From: Mercurialis annua | Lineage: Eukaryota; Streptophyta; Magnoliopsida; Malpighiales; Euphorbiaceae | Reading direction: 5' to 3' | Length of the DNA stretch: 64,000 bases | Assembly (NCBI RefSeq): GCF_937616625.2 | Contig: NC_065570.1 | Span: forward strand, 21,228,046 to 21,292,045 | Shown here: one piece after another, positions 49,038 through 60,534 of the stretch | Position numbering within the stretch: position 1 is the first letter of the stretch | Layout: every line of letters begins with the position of its first letter | Program-made: the position numbers and the translations under genes | Notes under the pieces: generated by a model | What the model saw: the letters and a program-made list of their open reading frames with translations, nothing else | The model's database searches: none | Told to the model about the DNA's origin: nothing

Positions 49038-51187
49038 ACAAATACTCTGTGATGATGATGATGGTTATTAGATATTTTTGCTGTGAGATTATGGTCTGTA
49101 GAATCAGAATCTTGTGGTGGTAAGTAAGAATGATTTTGAGGTTGCGCTCGAGATATAGTTGTGCCAAGTGCGATTTATGGTTAGAGTCAGAGTAGGAAGA
49201 GTTCATGATAATTTTCGATTCGTGATTTAAGAATTTGTGAATTAAGGATGTTGGTTATGCTCCATGTGTGTATATACACTATATTTTTTTTTTGTTTTAA
49301 ACGAAACGTTATCTTTCCAGATTTGAGATTGTCCAAAGAATTTTGGTGTATTGATATAAGAAATGTTTATAAACAAGAAATTTACATTGCTGATTTTATC
49401 TTTCTGAGGAAATGGAGAATTTTTGTCAAAATTGATTCAAAAGGGATAATAAATTTTTCGCTTGAGCGATTTCTTCAATTTTGTTTTTGTTTGAAAAAAA
49501 ATTTAGAAGCGACTTAAAAATTTTGGGATGCTTGAAACATCAATGTGTATTTTGAATACGGAAAATTCGGCCACAGTTGGTTTTTTTAAGTATAAATTAT
49601 TAAAAAGTGTATTAGCAAGTTTGAATTAAAAAGAACATAAATCTTTGTCAATTGAACTGTTTTATAGATTTGCAAAATGTATTGGAAAGTAAGAGGAAAT
49701 TTTGGATTTAAATGTGGAGGTCTTGAAATTTTTCAAGGGTTTGCAAAACCGATGGTTTTTCAACGGTAAGGGTATTTTGATTTCGAATGAAAAGGAGGTG
49801 TAAGACGTAGAGTCTTTTAATCAAAGTGAAAATTCTTTTGTGTATAAAATATTTGATATTAAAAGATTTTATACCCACAGGAGTTGGTTTTGAGCATAAC
49901 TAACAATCTGATCGTATTGATCTCTCGTTGTATACGAGGCTGTAGTCAATTGATTGAATAATTTTGAGGATTTGAATTCGATTCTGTTATATGAGGTAGT
50001 TGTTTTAAAAATCGAAATCGCGGTTAATAGGTTTCGACAACTAAAATAGGTTGATTGATTTTGTTATAGAGGGTATTATCGTAATAATGGATATCGTTGG
50101 GTCATTTGTTGAACCCTTGGTAAGGGTGACAAATTTTATGTTGTCAGATGCAGTCAATGTGCAGAGTAGTCATGGCGTTATGTTTCTGAGTGATTGGAAG
50201 AATCATTATGATGGATATTATTTATAATTGATATAGAAATTTATTTTGTATTCATGAGAGATGTTCGCTTTTCTTTGAATTGCGTTATGAGTTTTTGTGT
50301 TGTGGATTCACAAGTTAATAGTATTATCGAGCTGGTACCAATCGTTAGGATTAGATGATTATTATCATGTTTGTTTTGGAACCGAAATATTTTCTGAAGT
50401 TATTGGGTTTGTTATCGGTCATTTTGAAGTAGAGATGCTAAGTAAAAGGAAGTAGGGGTTTAGGAATGATAAATTTTATCAACTATATTGCAATGTTATT
50501 GTTTTGTTTAAGGCAAAAGAGTTTGGAGTTGTAGAGCTATAGTTGAGCTTAACGCTTAACCATGTATTGATATTGAGGATTTTGTAATAGATGAGTTTCG
50601 AGCTGGCTTTGGAAACCACTCCGGTATAGAAAAATGGTGACTCTCAGTTGAATAAATTGTGTTATTATGAGTTGGAGCATCTACTGCTAGAAACAGGATT
50701 TGGTGCATAAGTGTGTTGTGATCGCTTATATTGCGAGCCAGTGTCGGTTATGCGATTGGAGATTGGATCTTAATTATCCTAGTATATTAGCCGAGTGTTG
50801 GGTAGTAGATCTTGTTGTATCTTAGTTGAACTGCCCTAGAGTTATGTTATCGTTATGCCTAGTGGAAGTTGTGTTAGTACTTTGGTGACCTTTGAGTGTG
50901 TTCAGTTTTTGCGACTGAAGGTTTTGAAGTGTTTTGAGGGACAACCTGTTAAATTTTGCTTACGCGCGTGCGTATGCCGTTGGACATGGAATACCATCAA
51001 CGACAGTGGGTTGGTTTCTTGGTTTTGATCTGTTATTTAATGACAGAGGTCGTGTGCAGTTTCGTTATATTTTGTTGTCCTAATTTACGATAGGTATCTT
51101 GTGGATATGTTTTTCTTATCGGCTTTGTACATTTTGTTTAACTGGATGTGTAACTTTATGTTATGTGGTATGTCGATAGTTTTATTT

Positions 51188-51223
51188 AAATTCGAGGACG
51201 AATTTTTAATTAGTTGGGGAGAA
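51188..51223 (+). other. Stem-loop and polypurine tract of L2
   Basis: AAATTCG-AGGA-CGAATTT (51188-51205), a perfect stem with a 4-base loop, then TAGTTGGGGAGAA up to the 3' LTR. A stem of this kind before the tract is common in Ty3/gypsy elements. Confidence 0.85.
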
Positions 51224-51401
51224 TGTAATATCCCGTAAAATTTTAATTTATTTTTCGATAATTTCCGACAATTTTTCCGGTCGTTTTGAATTAACTTCGA
51301 TGATAGCGGTTTGATTCGATTGAGTTGGTTTGGGGTTGATTTTTGGTTCAACCATTTGTTTTTTTTAATTTATTTAAAAACAAAAAAAATAAAATTCAGT
51401 C

Positions 51402-51501
51402 ATTCCCGAACGGGAATCTCAATTTTTGGGCCTGGTCTCGTTCGAGACCAGGCATTCCCGAACGGGAATCATGGCCTGAAAGGCCATTCCCGTTCGGGAA
51501 T
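51402..51501 (+). repeat. Dyad array in the L2 3' LTR
   Basis: Dyads ATTCCCG-AA-CGGGAAT at 51402-51417 and again within the array, the GCCTGGTCTCG dyad, and ATTCCCG-TT-CGGGAAT at 51486-51501. One dyad fewer than the 5' LTR. Confidence 0.88.
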
Positions 51502-53493
51502 CATAGCAGCTTTTGGACCCTTCCATCCGGCCCTGTTCGATCTCGTTTACGGCCCGCTTCCACTCGTTATTTAAAAGCGACTTCTAAACAGAAAACCTAG
51601 ATCACGCTGCAAGCTAGCCCTAGCCGTCTTTCGTTTGTTCTTTCGCTGAGAAACGTATCTGTTATCATCCTCCAAAGTTGCTGCTCGGGTAAGCTCCTTT
51701 GTTCATCAAATTTCCAGATTTTGCCTTAATCGACACCTCTGAGTTTTTGATCGTTCTCCCTCGTTTCTAGATAAAAACTGTTTCCGTTCGATCTCAGACG
51801 TTCTAGACTCATATATCTACGATTCCCAACTTTCGCTTTGCCAAACGGTACGTTATCTTTCCGTTATAGCCGCCGCCGCTTTACCGTTTTTCGGATTATT
51901 TTCAGTTTAGTTATAGAAATCGATCTCTTCGTATTTTGATTCGTTCGTAGCCGTTTCTCAACCAAATTCAGAACCGTTTCGTGCTAGACGGAGTAGACTC
52001 AATTCCCTACGATTCCCATCTTAAGTTTTTGCCAGAAGGTACGTAAGTCATCTCGATTTAATCGCCGTACGGTTTCCGTTTTAAGTTGTAAATTCTGTTT
52101 TCATATATAACTCATTACTGCCAATCCCCGTTTGCTTTTTGGACATGATTTTGTTAGGTTAATGATTACAGTACATTGGAATGATTAGTGATATCAGTTT
52201 AAGCTATCAATTTGAATGTCACAGTTGAGTTGCTGTTTGAATTATTGTCATTGTCCTTGCTTGGGATTCTTGCATTTTGCTACTGTTCTTTGGTTTTGGT
52301 TAGGTGATTACGTTTTGATTATTCATGCTTGAGATTACCGTGTTGTTATGAGATCTTGATGACTTAAAGTTTAAAGAAAAAGTTGTTGTGACTTGGGTAA
52401 AGATTGCTATGTTTGCAACTGTTGGTTTAGGCATGGCGGGGATGGTTAGGTTTAAAATTTGAGAAGATGTTTAAAAGCTCTTTAGACTCACCAAAGTGTT
52501 TTAACTAAATCAAATAAATCCTTTATGTTAAACTTTAACTAATAACTCAGATTTTGTTTGATTTATAAATTAAATATTTAAAACGATAGTTATTTATAAA
52601 TTAAGCTAATATAATTACTCGGGTAATTATAATTAATTTCGAATGTCGATTTGGTATAATTTGGCTAATTTGCAATTTAGCCCCTAAATGTTTTTAAAAC
52701 TTATTTACTTAAGTTTTTGATTAGTAACGTTATATTTAGTATTAATTATAAACAAAAGTAATTAATTTGGTTGACTAAAGTGCAATTTAGTTCCTATTTG
52801 GCAAAAGTACAGTTTAGCCCTTAATGGGTTAAAGTACGATTTAGTCCCTAAACTTTTATTAACTTAAAATGATTAAGTTTTTGATTTGTAACCTGGGTTA
52901 CTTAGAATTGAAGTTATTGAGTTCCGCTTTTAAAATGGATTATTATTTGTTATTTTGTTTTATAAATATAAACTCGGGTTTATATTTGATAAACGTTTTG
53001 AGTCGGATTAGACTTGGGTCATCCGACAAGCGAGGTTAGCTTGGTAGTTTGTGATAACTCGGCTAACCCACTATTTGGAAATTATTTATTATTTAAAGTT
53101 ATTAAATAATATTTATAAATTGGATTTAAAGCGAGAACTCAATATACTTGTATTAATTGGGATTTATTACCTAATGGGTATTATTTGTGTGTGCTTTGGA
53201 TTGTTTATTCCGACATGTCATTTGTACTAGTCCTATGTGGTGTCTAGTACTCTCTAGAGTTAGGGCCTGTTTTTAATAATTATTTTATTTGTCTAGACCC
53301 GTCTATTGTTCGCGCTCCAGAGGCGAACCAGGATTAGTTGCTTGCCGGTTTTCACGTGGATTAGCAAGCAGTGAGTTTGTACTTACTATTTACCGCTTTA
53401 TTAAGTAAATTATTATTTTAATATTAAATATATATATACTGTACGTATATTTCGAATTGTTTTTATATTATGGCTTCTAGTTGGAACATGCTA

Positions 53494-53512
53494 CCTAATG
53501 GGCATCATTAGG
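53494..53512 (+). other. Conserved LTR stem-loop, L2 3' LTR
   Basis: CCTAATG/CATTAGG, loop GGCAT, followed by ACTGCGTGCGCACCGG. Confidence 0.7.
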
Positions 53513-54272
53513 ACTGCGTGCGCACCGGTAAAGATCTGGAAAAGGTAATTATGGTAATGTGGTAACTCGGTGTGAGCATAGCTCTCGGGACCAAGTAGAG
53601 TAACTCGGTGTAGCTCGGCTCTCGGGACTCTGGTATAAGTGTGGTCAGTGGTAACTCGGTGTAGCTCAGCTCTCGGGACCAGACCTATTGGATTATGTTA
53701 ATTATGTAGAATTGTGGATTAGGGTTCCAACTATTATTCGTAATATTGTTATTAAATGTTTTAAACGTTTTAAAGGTTTTCCACTTAATAAATGTAGATA
53801 GTGGTATGAACTCATCTCAGTATATCTGACCCCGTTGTTTTCCCAATTTTTCCCCAGGGTTATGATCTGAGAGAGTCTGGTGATCTCCGCATTTACTTTC
53901 CTCGGAGGTTCCATTTATTTTAGTAGAACTGTAGAACTGTTTTTATTCTTAGACCGCAGTAGTAACTAGACGTCTTTATTATTATTATTTATTTTGTCGG
54001 ATTGGTTCGACTGGTAATATTGCTCTGGCATGCTGTATTATTTACATTAATTCATGATGAATCTATTTTAGACTCGGATTTGATAAAGCATGTTATATTA
54101 ACTGTTGAATATTATAACTGTTAGTTTTAGGTTGTAGTCTCGGTTGCCCCCGAGCATTGGTTTTCTGCAGGTTTATGTGTTTATGTGATAAATGAAAGGC
54201 TAGCTACGGGTTTCGGTACTACATTACCCATACCCTAGCGCCGGTCGCGATTCATGAAAATGGGTCGTGACA

Positions 54273-54545
54273 GTTACGAAACAAATCTAAACGTTTTACC
54301 TTTTTATCAATTTCAGGCAAACGTTAAAAACGTTACGAAACCAATCCAAACGTTGCTAAACAAATTTAAACGTTTCACCTTTCTAGAGATTTAAGCCAAA
54401 CGTTTACAAACGTTATGAAATAAATCCAAACGTTTCCCCTTTTTAGCGATTTAAGCTAAACGTTTAAATTGTTATGAAACCCATCCAAACGTTTGAAACG
54501 TTACGAAATAAATCCAAATGTTTCACCTTTTTAGCGATTTAAGCC
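54273..54545. repeat. Satellite array, block F
   Basis: A 273-bp remnant of satellite between L2 and L5, starting with the right GTTAC duplication and ending with AAGCC, the left duplication of L5. No gene. Confidence 0.92.
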
Positions 54546-55145
54546 TGTCACGACCAATTTTCATAGATGGCGACCGACTCTAGGGTATGGGAATGGGTGT
54601 ACCAAAACCCGTAGCTAGCCTTGCGGATATCCTTACAAATACATAAACCTGCAAGAAACCAATGCTTGGGGGCAACCGAGACTTCAGCCTAGTTCTAACA
54701 GTTCATAAAATTTAACATGATATATTAAACGCTCGATCAACTCCAAGCTTCCAACATGGCATAAATATTTAATAACCCAAGTTATTATAGTAATGCCGAA
54801 AGAGCAAATAATGCAATTGACTTAATATTACAACAAGTACTATAACAAGTAAGACTTCTAATTACTACTGCGGTCTAAGAGTAAAATCAGTTCAATAATT
54901 TTAATGAAATAAATTAAGACCTCTGAGGAAATAAAGAATCAGAGACTAGCTGATTCGCTTAAATCACAACCCTAGAAAAATTGGGAAAACAAAGGGGTCA
55001 GATATACTGAGATGAGTTCATACAACTATCTACATTTAGTAAGTGAAAACCTTTAAAACACTTAAAACATTTGTAAAGCAATTCATCAATATGGATAAGC
55101 ATTGTAACCCTAAACCACAAAATTCTAAATCCAGTTGTCATGTCG

Positions 55146-55255
55146 GTGAGACGTATCTACATAACCGATCCCCGACTGTCACTAAAATAAATTCATGAGT
55201 CCCAGGAGACGTATCTTCCATCGGCGACCTCACTATGTGAGACGTATCTCTAACC
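55146..55255 (-). repeat. GAGACGTATCT cassette in L5
   Basis: Three copies of GAGACGTATCT on the plus strand, in the place where L1-L3 have the GTCCCGAGAGCTGAGCTAC cassette. Confidence 0.75.
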
Positions 55256-55297
55256 TACCTCAAATACTATATGATCACATACCGGTGCGCACGCAGT

Positions 55298-55316
55298 CTC
55301 GATGATGCCCATCGAG
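55298..55316 (-). other. Conserved LTR stem-loop, L5 version
   Basis: Arms CTCGATG/CATCGAG with the same ATGCC loop as L1 and L3. Compared with CCTAATG/CATTAGG, changes on one arm are mirrored on the other. Preceded by ACCGGTGCGCACGCAGT. Confidence 0.75.
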
Positions 55317-55323
55317 TAGCCCG

Positions 55324-55370
55324 TTCCAATTCAGATCCATAATGCTGAAAATAGTTCGAAAGTTGTTTAT

Positions 55371-55462
<92 letters not shown>

Positions 55463-55506
55463 ATAAACAACTTTCGAACTATTTTCAGCATTATGGATCT
55501 GAATTG

Positions 55507-55509
<3 letters not shown>
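55324..55509. repeat. Perfect 186-bp palindrome with (TA)n core
   Basis: The 51-bp sequence ending at TTTATACAA (55324-55374) is repeated in inverse orientation at 55459-55509 around 84 bp of TA. A second TA run follows to about 55554, then the LTR continues. Related LTRs have a short TA stretch at this place and no inverted copy. All frames here are artefacts of TA repetition. Confidence 0.93.
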
Positions 55510-55557
<48 letters not shown>

Positions 55558-57190
55558 AAAATACAATTTACTTAATAAAGCGGTAAATAGCGATATAAAA
55601 TCACTTCTTGCTAATCCACGTGAAAACTCGTGGCAAGCAGCCTAAACTCGGTTCGCCTCAAAAGCATGAACAGTCGACAATTCTAAACAAATACAAATAA
55701 TTATTAAAAATGGACCCTAACTCTATAGAGTACTAGACACCACATAAGACTAGCACAAACAATAAGCTAGGGTAAAGCCAATCAGAGTAAATACAATACT
55801 CAAACAATCATACGGTCATCAACAAGTCAAGCTTATTGAGTTATCGCTTTAAAATTCGTTCTGAAAATATTATTTAAACATTTACTAAATAATAACCCAA
55901 GTTAAAATCCATATTGGTGAGTCAACCGAGTTATCAAAACTACCAACCTTCTTCCCACTTGTTGGCCGACCAAAGTCTAACCCAACCCAAAAGCTTTACC
56001 AAAATATAAACCCAAGTTTATAATTCCAAAAGGCTATGATAAAATAATATATTATCCAAATTATAAACCATAGTTTATAATTATAAAAATAACTTGATAA
56101 AATAATGATCAATTTGAAAAAGGAACTCAATAGCTTTAAATCCAAGTAATCCAAATTACAATCAAATACTTAACTAAATAAGTTAAAAAAAAAGTTTTAA
56201 AAGTTAAAACGTTACTTTAGCCACTTTGGCGTATCAACCATTCTTTTGTAAAACGACAATTACCCTAGTAATTATCTGATTTAAGGATTATAAAACAATT
56301 AACATCCCGACATAGAAATTATCAATGAGGACAAATATAATTATAACCCATCAAACATAATTTCTTTAGGTTTAGAAAAGTAGCGTTAACCATAGTAGAA
56401 TAGAAATTAAAATTGCCATATAGATTTGAATTGAAACTGTTTCCTATTTGAAAACTCAACAAAGCATGAGCTATACAATCATTCATTATATCATATGGAA
56501 ATCATTTTCAAAAGCCAAACAATATGAGGGTTTGCATGAACTAGAGGGTATGTAACAAATCATTACCAAGCTAGATACCCAATTCATTTGAATCCTAAAC
56601 TTCACTCCCACAATCAATCACAAGGAATTGATAAGTTAATCTTAATAGTAAACTATACTTTGATCTTAAAAAAAGCAAACTTCAGCTTATATAACTTAAT
56701 CAGCAAAATACCCATATGCATTCAAAACATGAACAATCATGTTACCATGTTCATGCTGCCAAGAAGAACGACAAAGGATGAAGAAGAATGAATGGAATTC
56801 AATATCATTCACTAACTGTTCAGTTTAAGAATAGCAAAGAAAATTATAATTTCCAACAATTACCCAAATAACAGCAGCAACATGAACAACAAGGGATGGC
56901 AGTAATCACGAATGAGAAGTGATGAACCGCAAGGCTCTTAAATGAAAAGATTTCAATGTACCAATTTCAAAATCAACACGCGTGTTTGATCGAGGGTGAT
57001 AAGGACCGATAAACGAAGAGAATGATCTCAGATCGACAATAGTACAACCAAGAACTAAAGTTATTAAGCCGCGTTACTATACCGTATTGAAATATGTAGA
57101 AAAGCAACGTGAAATACTTACAGGATTAGAGAATGATTTGGAAAGGAATGAAAGGTGATGTTGCTGAGTATTTTTGAATGAAACGTTCGG

Positions 57191-57261
57191 CTAGGGTTTG
57201 TGTAAATATTAGGGTTTCAGAACAAAAAAAAAAGGAACGTCGCTGAACAGGTCTATTTATA
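57191..57261 (-). promoter_or_regulatory. Promoter of L5: TATA box and two telo-boxes
   Basis: Minus-strand TATATAAATAG (TATAAATA at 57254-57261) is followed by AAACCCTAA (57209-57217) and AAACCCTAG (57191-57199). The dyad array lies just upstream. Confidence 0.7.
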
Positions 57262-57288
57262 TACCTATCAGCACGACGGAAAAACGGG

Positions 57289-57381
57289 GTGTGCAGGCGC
57301 ACACATCCTTAATGATGTGTGCGGGCGCACATATCCTCAGTCATGTGTGCGGGCGCACAACCCTAGTGTGCGGCCGCACAC
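57289..57381 (-). repeat. TGTGCG dyad array in L5
   Basis: Four dyads: 57289-57304, TGTGCG-GG-CGCACA at 57318-57331 and 57346-57359, and the perfect palindrome GTGTGCGGCCGCACAC at 57366-57381. The two-base centre between CG steps is as in L2-L4. Confidence 0.88.
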
Positions 57382-57529
57382 CTCTGGACCTGGTCCATAA
57401 AGGGCCGGTTCGACGCCCAAACGAACCCCTAGCAACCCGAAACAAAAATCAAACCCGAAACAAATCAAACCACGAGGAAAATGAGCTTGAAACCATCTAG
57501 AAACATGACCGGAAACACAAGGTATTACA

Positions 57530-58908
57530 AAACCAAAAATTTAAAATGTTATGAAACCAATCTAAATGTTTAAAATGTTACTATACAAATCCGAATGTTT
57601 CACCTTTTTAGCGATTTAAGCCAAATATTTACAAACATTACTAAACAAATCCAAACGTTTCCGCATTTCTCAATTTAAGCCAAACGTTTAAAACATTACG
57701 AAACCAATCCAAACGTTTGAAACGTTACGAAACAAATCCAAATGTTTCCCCTTTTTAGCGATTTAAGCCAAACGTTTACAAAAGTTACGAAACAAATTGA
57801 AACATTTCACCTTTTTAGCGGTTTAAGCCAAATGTTTAAAACTATATAAAACCAATCCAAACGTTTAAAACGTTACGAAACAAATCCACACGTTTCACCT
57901 TTTTAGTGATTTAAGATAAACGTTTACAAACATTACGAAAAAAATCCAAACTTTTCACCTTTTTAGCGATTTAAGCCAAAAGTTTACAAACGTTACGAAA
58001 TAAAACGTTTAAAAATGTTACGAAAAGAATCCAAACGTTTCACCTTTTTAGCGAGTTAAGCCAAACGTTTACAAACGTTACGAAACAAATCAAAACGTTT
58101 CTCCTTATTAGCGATTTAAGCCAAACCTTTACAAACATTGCAAAAAAAAAAATGTTGTTTCACCTTTTTTGCGATTTAAGCCAAATGTTCACAAACATTA
58201 CAAAACAAAAAAAAAACGTTTAAAACGTTACGAAACAAATCCAAGCGTTTCACCTTTTTAGCAATTTAAGCCAAACGTTTAGAAACGTTGCGAAACAAAT
58301 CCAAACGTTTCACCTTTTTAGCGATTTAAGCCAAACGTTTAAAATGTTACGAAACAAATCCAAACGTTTCCCCTTTTTAGCGATATAAGCCAAACGTTTA
58401 CAAACGTTACGAAACAAATCCAAACGTTTCACATTTTTTGCGGTTGAAGCCAAACGTTTACAAACGTTACGAAATAAATCCAAGCTTTTCCCATATTTAG
58501 CAATTTAAGCCAAACGTTTACAAACGCTACGAAACAAAACCAAGCGTTTCACCTTTTTAGCAATTTAAGCCAAACGTTTACAAACGTTACGAAACAAATC
58601 CAAACGTTTCACCTTTTTAACGATTTAAGCAAAACGCTTGCAAACGGTACGAAACAAATCCAAACGTTTCCCCTTTTTAGCTATTTAAGCCAAACGTTTA
58701 CAAACGCTACAAAAAAAATCAAAACGTTTCACTTTTTAGCAATTTAAACCAAACGTTTACAAACGCTACGAAACAAATCCAAACGTTTCACCTTTTTAGC
58801 GATTTAAGACAAACGTTTGCAAACGTTACGAAACAAATCCAAATGTTTCACCTTTTTAGCGATTTAAGCAAAACGTTTACAAACGTTACGAAGTAAATCC
58901 GAACGTTT
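57530..58908. repeat. Satellite array, block G
   Basis: Starts with AAACC, the right duplication of L5. From about 58240 the units are unusually regular at 60 bp with few interruptions by the 29-bp segment. The block ends at CGTTT before copia-2. Confidence 0.92.
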
Positions 58909-59301
58909 TGTTGGCGCAGCGGGAGGCGCGGATCCGAATCGTATATTTCAATTCAAAATCAAAATTCCAGCAATCCGGATCCTAAAGTTGATCATATCAA
59001 CAACAAATGGATCGTCGTATCATTTAGTAATTAAAGCACGCATCTAGGAATCGTAAAAAGAATACCTATGTCGATTCTCCAGCGATTCTTGTGGTCCCGA
59101 AAGTACGGCGACCTCAAGCTCGTCCACACGAGTATGCATCCGATTGAATCCTCGCCTTGAAGTAATCCTGCAAGAGTTCCTCTTGCTGAGCAGCCCTAAG
59201 CTCAAACTCTCGCCGTGATCACTACCTTGCTCGGATGTATGAAAAACGTCGCCAAGTTTTTCCCGTGATTGATGACTACTTGAACTCCTTCAAGTGCTTT
59301 C

Positions 59302-59353
59302 TATTTATAGGTTAAAGCATGTCTTAAGAATGCAAGGACATACTCTATTTATA
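59302..59353 (-). promoter_or_regulatory. Duplicated TATA segment in the copia-2 LTR
   Basis: TATAAATAG on the minus strand occurs twice, at 59302-59309 and 59346-59353, within a 44-bp tandem duplication. Copia-1 has one. Consequence for the start site unknown. Confidence 0.65.
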
Positions 59354-59633
59354 GGTTAGAGCATGTCTTAAGAATGCAACACCTTGCATGCTAGGTGTCA
59401 CACACCAAGCACAGGTGTTGCCACCACATGACACCTTTCATGTGGTGACATCACATAGGTGACATCATATAGGTGATGCCATCATATGACATCACATATA
59501 TGACATAAGCTTATCTCATTACATCATCACTATGACATCCTCATTCCATTAGCTTATGATTAATGATTTAAGTATCATTAATTACACTGATTAATTACTT
59601 AAACCTTTTAATCATAAAACTTGGTTTAAATAT

Positions 59634-59745
59634 AATTAGGTTCCTACTAATTTATAACTCTTATAAATTAGTCCCTAATTAACTTGGACATAGTACAATT
59701 AGGTTCCTACTAATTTATAACTCTTACAAATTATTCCTTAATTTG
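59634..59745 (-). repeat. Tandem duplication in the copia-2 U3
   Basis: Two copies, about 62 bp apart, of a stretch containing TTCCTACTAATTTATAACTC, present once in copia-1 near 30750. Confidence 0.75.
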
Positions 59746-60534
59746 TAATTGTTTTTCATCTTAGATTAATTTCCGAGATATGCTAGTATCCATATGAAAT
59801 TGATCTTTCGTAAACTCAATAGGTTGCACACTCTATTGTGTGTGACTAACTAGGTTCACATCTATATGGCAACGAGAGACATAAGAAACGCCTTTCTTAT
59901 ATTAAATAATTAAATCTCATTTAATTATTAATTCTCGTAGATCGAGAGTGACGTCTAGCACCATATCACGACCCCTAAATAGATATGAATGTTTCGATGC
60001 ATTCTTTATGAACCAATGTTCATAATTACCGTACACTCAAAATTCCCTTCATCTAAGATTCCAATCTCGACTAGTGTCACGGTTAAGTCAAACACTGTTT
60101 GTCTTGATTATATGACCTCATCTCTCAGTTCTAATTCTTGATAAATATGACTTCCACTAGAAACAACTTTCTATGTAAGTCATATACACCTGCGCAGGTT
60201 TTATCATCCATCATGAACAATTCGAGATAGCATAGAATCTTATCTCCGTTCATCCACAGTGATGAATCCTTTCTAGGTTAAACCCCTATCTCCATGTACA
60301 GCTTACTAGAGCCAACACATCCCGCGGCCCTAGCTCATGAAAGATCTAGGGTTAAGGAGTATCAAACTCTAATCACCTATATACAAGATAGTGTCACCGC
60401 AAGTCAAAGGACATATGTACAATTATGAACTAGATGACATTAAATTGACTTTAATGAATTACCACGTATAAGTCATCTAGCGTCACTTGTTCGACTCACT
60501 CAACACCTTGAGTGTCCACATGTTTATTCTTCTT

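Larger units (their letters stand above)
46645..51223 (+). other. Non-coding interior of L2
   Basis: 4.58 kb without gag or pol. The longest frames (for example 49248-49517, 89 codons) match no family I know. It has blocks matching the L1 interior in inverse orientation. A frame at 46626-46895 merely straddles the LTR end and primer site. Confidence 0.85.
43574..54272 (+). mobile_element. L2: LARD-like non-autonomous Ty3/gypsy-type LTR retrotransposon
   Basis: A complete 10.7-kb element in plus orientation, flanked by GTTAC (43569-43573, 54273-54277). LTRs of 3071 and 3049 bp differ by about fifteen substitutions that I noticed, one 20-bp loss in the dyad array and tiny indels, so it is the youngest insertion here. 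There is a tRNA-iMet primer site, a purine tract and a 4.58-kb interior with no retroviral domain. Related to L1 in LTR modules and interior blocks but with a different U3 array. It would need proteins from an autonomous relative. Confidence 0.95.
51224..54272 (+). repeat. 3' LTR of L2
   Basis: 3049 bp, almost identical to the 5' copy. The chief difference is the loss of 20 bp in the dyad array (51402-51501), which merges two adjacent dyads into one and leaves a perfect dyad. Hairpin at 53494-53512, triple cassette at 53561-53680. Confidence 0.95.
54546..57529 (-). mobile_element. L5: solo LTR of a diverged L subfamily
   Basis: 2984 bp from TGTCACGACCA to AAGGTATTACA, flanked by AAGCC and AAACC, a target duplication with one mismatch. 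Same module order as L1-L3 but with its own versions: a GAGACGTATCT cassette, a hairpin with other arms, and TGTGCG dyads. It contains a (TA)n palindrome. An open frame at 56588-56791 has no recognisable product. Confidence 0.9.

Noticed and set aside
55267..55575. Ile-Tyr repeat frames
   Set aside because: Translated (TA)n and its inverted flank, not a protein.
56588..56791. 67-codon frame in L5 as a gene
   Set aside because: Inside an LTR, AT-rich, without domains and without a counterpart in the other LTRs.
57191..57217. Interstitial telomere repeat
   Set aside because: Only isolated AAACCCTA motifs near the TATA box, no tandem run.
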